Source of the DNA: Bryobacterales bacterium | Lineage (GTDB): Bacteria > Acidobacteriota > Terriglobia > Bryobacterales > Bryobacteraceae | Assembly (NCBI GenBank): GCA_003132865.1 | Contig: PKYZ01000421.1 | Coordinates: forward strand, 1 to 14,021 | DNA: 14,021 bases | Direction: 5' to 3' | Shown: one piece after another, positions 12,973-14,021 of the stretch | Layout of the letters: each line of letters begins with the position of its first letter | How positions within the stretch are numbered: position 1 is the first letter of the stretch | Translations under genes and position numbers: made by a program | Notes under the pieces: generated by a model | Seen by the model: the letters and a program-made list of their open reading frames with translations, nothing else | What the model was told of the DNA's origin: nothing | The model's database searches: none

Positions 12973-13364
12973 ATGCCGCGGTCGTTGACACCGACGTGGT
13001 GTCGATGCTGTTCAAAGGAGACACACGGGCGCTTGCCTACCGTTCCCACATCACAGGCCGATTGCTCGGGATCTCCTTTATGACGCTAGCTGAGTTGGAG
13101 CGTTGGTCGCTCGAACGGGACTGGGGCTGGAGGCGGAAGCAAGAGCTGGCACAGCACCTGACACGTTACGTTGTCCTGCCGGTCAACCGCGAGCTGTGTG
13201 GCAAATGGGCCGAGGTCTCTTTCGCCGCGAAAAGAAAAGGGCGTCCGATCCAAACAGCCGACGCGTGGATCGCAGCGAGCGCCCTCTACTATGAGGTCCC
13301 CCTGATTACCAACAATCGAGGCGATTATTCGGCGGTTGACGGCTTGTTCCTGCTCTCAGCTTAG
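12969..13364 (+). CDS. vapC: PIN-domain ribonuclease toxin, VapC-like
   Basis: A 131-residue PIN-domain protein from ATG 12969; a longer frame from 12933 would overlap the antitoxin gene and adds nothing conserved. The acidic active-site residues are in place: Asp7 in AVVDTDVVSML, Glu42 in TLAELERW, Asp98 in QTADAWIAASAL and Asp119 in NNRGDYSAV. The TADAWIAA and LITNNRGDY segments are typical of VapC toxins, Mg-dependent endoribonucleases that cleave tRNA or rRNA when freed from antitoxin. Length is normal. It is coupled by ATGA overlap to the upstream antitoxin-like gene. Confidence 0.9.
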   Translation: MNAAVVDTDVVSMLFKGDTRALAYRSHITGRLLGISFMTLAELERWSLERDWGWRRKQELAQHLTRYVVLPVNRELCGKWAEVSFAAKRKGRPIQTADAWIAASALYYEVPLITNNRGDYSAVDGLFLLSA

Positions 13365-13394
13365 GTAACCCCTGTAGCCGCCAGGCGGACCGAA

Positions 13395-13613
13395 TCACGG
13401 AAAGACAGGTCTGTCAGGTGGACGATTCGCGTTGAGCGCAGCCTTGAACTTGGCTAACTCCTGCCCCGCACGGGCAATGGTGGCCGGGTCGTCCGTGGCG
13501 TCTTCCCGCGCCCACTGCCAGAGAAGCGCAATGGTAGCTGAGTCGTCGGGGGTCGGCGTCGCGCGCTTTGGCGGAAGCACAGGATCAAGCGGATTTGCGT
13601 AGTGTTGTGGCAT
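13395..13613 (-). CDS. Small hypothetical protein with EDATDDP helix
   Basis: A 72-residue frame from ATG 13613. The N-terminal third is Pro-rich (DPVLPPKRATPTPDD). The rest is a probable helical stretch, ALLWQWAREDATDDP then ATIARAGQELAKFKAALNANR, ending RPVFP. The W..EDATDDP..I..A..EL..FK..LN.NR pattern resembles small acidobacterial proteins often next to PIN or MazF-type genes, so it may be an orphan antitoxin, but I know no named family for it. It faces the VapC-like gene tail to tail across 30 bp and has no partner of its own here. The 127-bp stretch upstream (13614-13740) has no clear promoter but contains a double hairpin. Confidence 0.55.
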   Translation of the reverse strand: MPQHYANPLDPVLPPKRATPTPDDSATIALLWQWAREDATDDPATIARAGQELAKFKAALNANRPPDRPVFP

Positions 13614-13697
13614 CCGTCACGCGCGTCTCCAAACGAGCGTTCCTGTACCATGATCCGGTAAAGCGTCTTGATCTGCAATACGTATGGCCGCTAAGAG

Positions 13698-13734
13698 GCC
13701 GGCCTGGGAGGCCGGCTGCAGCGCACGGCGCTGC
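13698..13734. repeat. Double hairpin at a gene end; dispersed palindrome, copy 5
   Basis: Hairpin A: GCCGGCCT (13698-13705), loop GGG, AGGCCGGC (13709-13716). Hairpin B: GCAGCGC (13718-13724), loop ACG, GCGCTGC (13728-13734). On the minus strand it begins GTGGGGCAG a few bases after the stop of the activase-like gene. Two adjacent hairpins could serve as a rho-independent-like block or mRNA end protection, though there is no T-run. Confidence 0.65.
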
Positions 13735-13740
13735 CCCACG

Positions 13741-14021
13741 CTACTCCTTCGGATACTTCGGCCATGTGCGTTGGAATTCCTTCCGCCCCTGATACCCGCG
13801 CGCCAGCTCCAGGTACACGCCCAAATCCCGATCCAGGTCCGACTGCGTCCCATCGAAATAGAAGTTGCGGATGGGAATGCCGCCCAAGTCGCGGCTCAGC
13901 TTCGGATAAATCGCCTCGCAGACGATGCCGTTCATGCAAGTGAACGGGCTGATGTCGATGATGCCGTCTGCGCCCTTGCGCGCGAGGTAGACCACTTTGC
14001 CGACGTTCAGCACCATCTCGC
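13741..14021 (-). CDS. Acyl-CoA dehydratase activase-related protein, C-terminal end, 5' partial
   Basis: The gene continues past the right edge; about 93 codons are visible, ending at TAG 13743-13741. The visible part reads VGKVVYLARKGADGIIDISP, then FTCMNGIVCEAIYPKLSRDL, GGIPIRNFYFDGTQSDLDRD and LGVYLELARGYQ. The SPFTCM-x(3)-CEAIYPKL stretch followed by GIP...F.FDGT resembles the C-terminal region of large proteins related to 2-hydroxyacyl-CoA dehydratase activases (BcrA/BadF/BzdQ type with a DUF2229-like part). The two Cys probably take part in Fe-S handling. Without the ATPase domain the assignment stays at family level. Its last codons form the right copy of the 27-bp direct repeat. Confidence 0.72.
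   Translation of the reverse strand, partial: EMVLNVGKVVYLARKGADGIIDISPFTCMNGIVCEAIYPKLSRDLGGIPIRNFYFDGTQSDLDRDLGVYLELARGYQGRKEFQRTWPKYPKE
13751..13777. repeat. Right direct repeat, att-like, in a gene 3' end
   Basis: GGATACTTCGGC, five variable bases, GCGTTGGAAT; pairs with 10483-10509 in the same orientation. On the minus strand it encodes the conserved tail FQRTWPKYP of the activase-like protein. Confidence 0.6.

Larger units (their letters stand above)
10483..13777. mobile_element. Putative genomic islet bounded by 27-bp direct repeats
   Basis: The segment between the two imperfect direct repeats (10483-10509 and 13751-13777) holds only accessory-type genes: DUF433/DUF5615, a PD-(D/E)XK protein, an antitoxin/PIN pair and a small hypothetical gene. 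Base use is visibly less G+C-rich than in flanking kdsA, most clearly in 11371-12570. The right repeat is the 3' coding end of the gene at 13741-14021, as expected for an element that enters at a gene's 3' end and recreates it. No integrase or transposase is present, so the element would be decayed or mobilised in trans. This is an inference from repeat position and gene content. Confidence 0.4.

Noticed and set aside
13378..13388. CCGCCAGGCGG palindrome after vapC as a terminator
   Set aside because: The loop would be one base and there is no T-run.

Overview
The window looks like chromosomal DNA from a soil-type Acidobacterium, probably of the Solibacter/Bryobacter group. The reasons are the high G+C, a split cobalamin-dependent mutase, a GloVer-repeat secreted protein, small acidobacterial-looking hypothetical proteins, and short palindromes resembling GTGGGRCAGGC scattered between genes. 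The lineage is inferred from gene character, not from a marker gene. I see no rRNA, tRNA, CRISPR array, transposase or integrase.

Layout. Bases 1-1330 (+): the end of a methylmalonyl-CoA mutase catalytic subunit, its separate B12-binding subunit, a DUF2905 membrane protein that overlaps it by ATGA, and a small charged hypothetical protein. Bases 1475-4184 (-): signal peptidase I (lepB), a DUF885 lipoprotein metallopeptidase, and a small one-helix membrane protein. Bases 4374-5434 (+): a thioredoxin-fold redoxin and a lone NuoI-like 2x[4Fe-4S] ferredoxin subunit whose 3' end is made of heptanucleotide repeats. Bases 5431-6213 (-): a YmdB-type phosphoesterase, convergent with nuoI so that the two stop codons overlap. 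Bases 6309-7722 (-): a tandem trio of type IV pilin-like paralogues, only the first of which keeps a prepilin signal. Bases 7846-9129 (+): a secreted protein of seven GloVer repeats, probably a seven-bladed propeller. Bases 9156-10440 (-): kdsA (Kdo-8-phosphate synthase, pointing to a Gram-negative LPS maker) and a DinB-like protein.

Bases about 10483-13777 form an accessory islet. It carries a DUF433/DUF5615 toxin-antitoxin-like pair (the toxin-like gene is frameshifted), a stand-alone PD-(D/E)XK nuclease-like protein of lower apparent G+C, a VapBC-like antitoxin/PIN pair, and a small 'EDATDDP' hypothetical gene. The islet is bounded by an imperfect 27-bp direct repeat (24/27 identical). The right copy is the 3' end of the core gene at 13741-14021, and the left copy reads like a decayed duplicate of that 3' end. 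This is the arrangement expected of an element that inserted at the end of a gene, although no recombinase remains. The window closes inside a gene resembling the C-terminal part of 2-hydroxyacyl-CoA dehydratase activase-related proteins.

The most unusual points are the direct-repeat-bounded islet, the single-base frameshift that splits the DUF5615 gene, the pilin trio that has lost its prepilin signals, the closed seven-repeat design of the GloVer protein, and simple or palindromic repeats that have become part of coding sequence ends.
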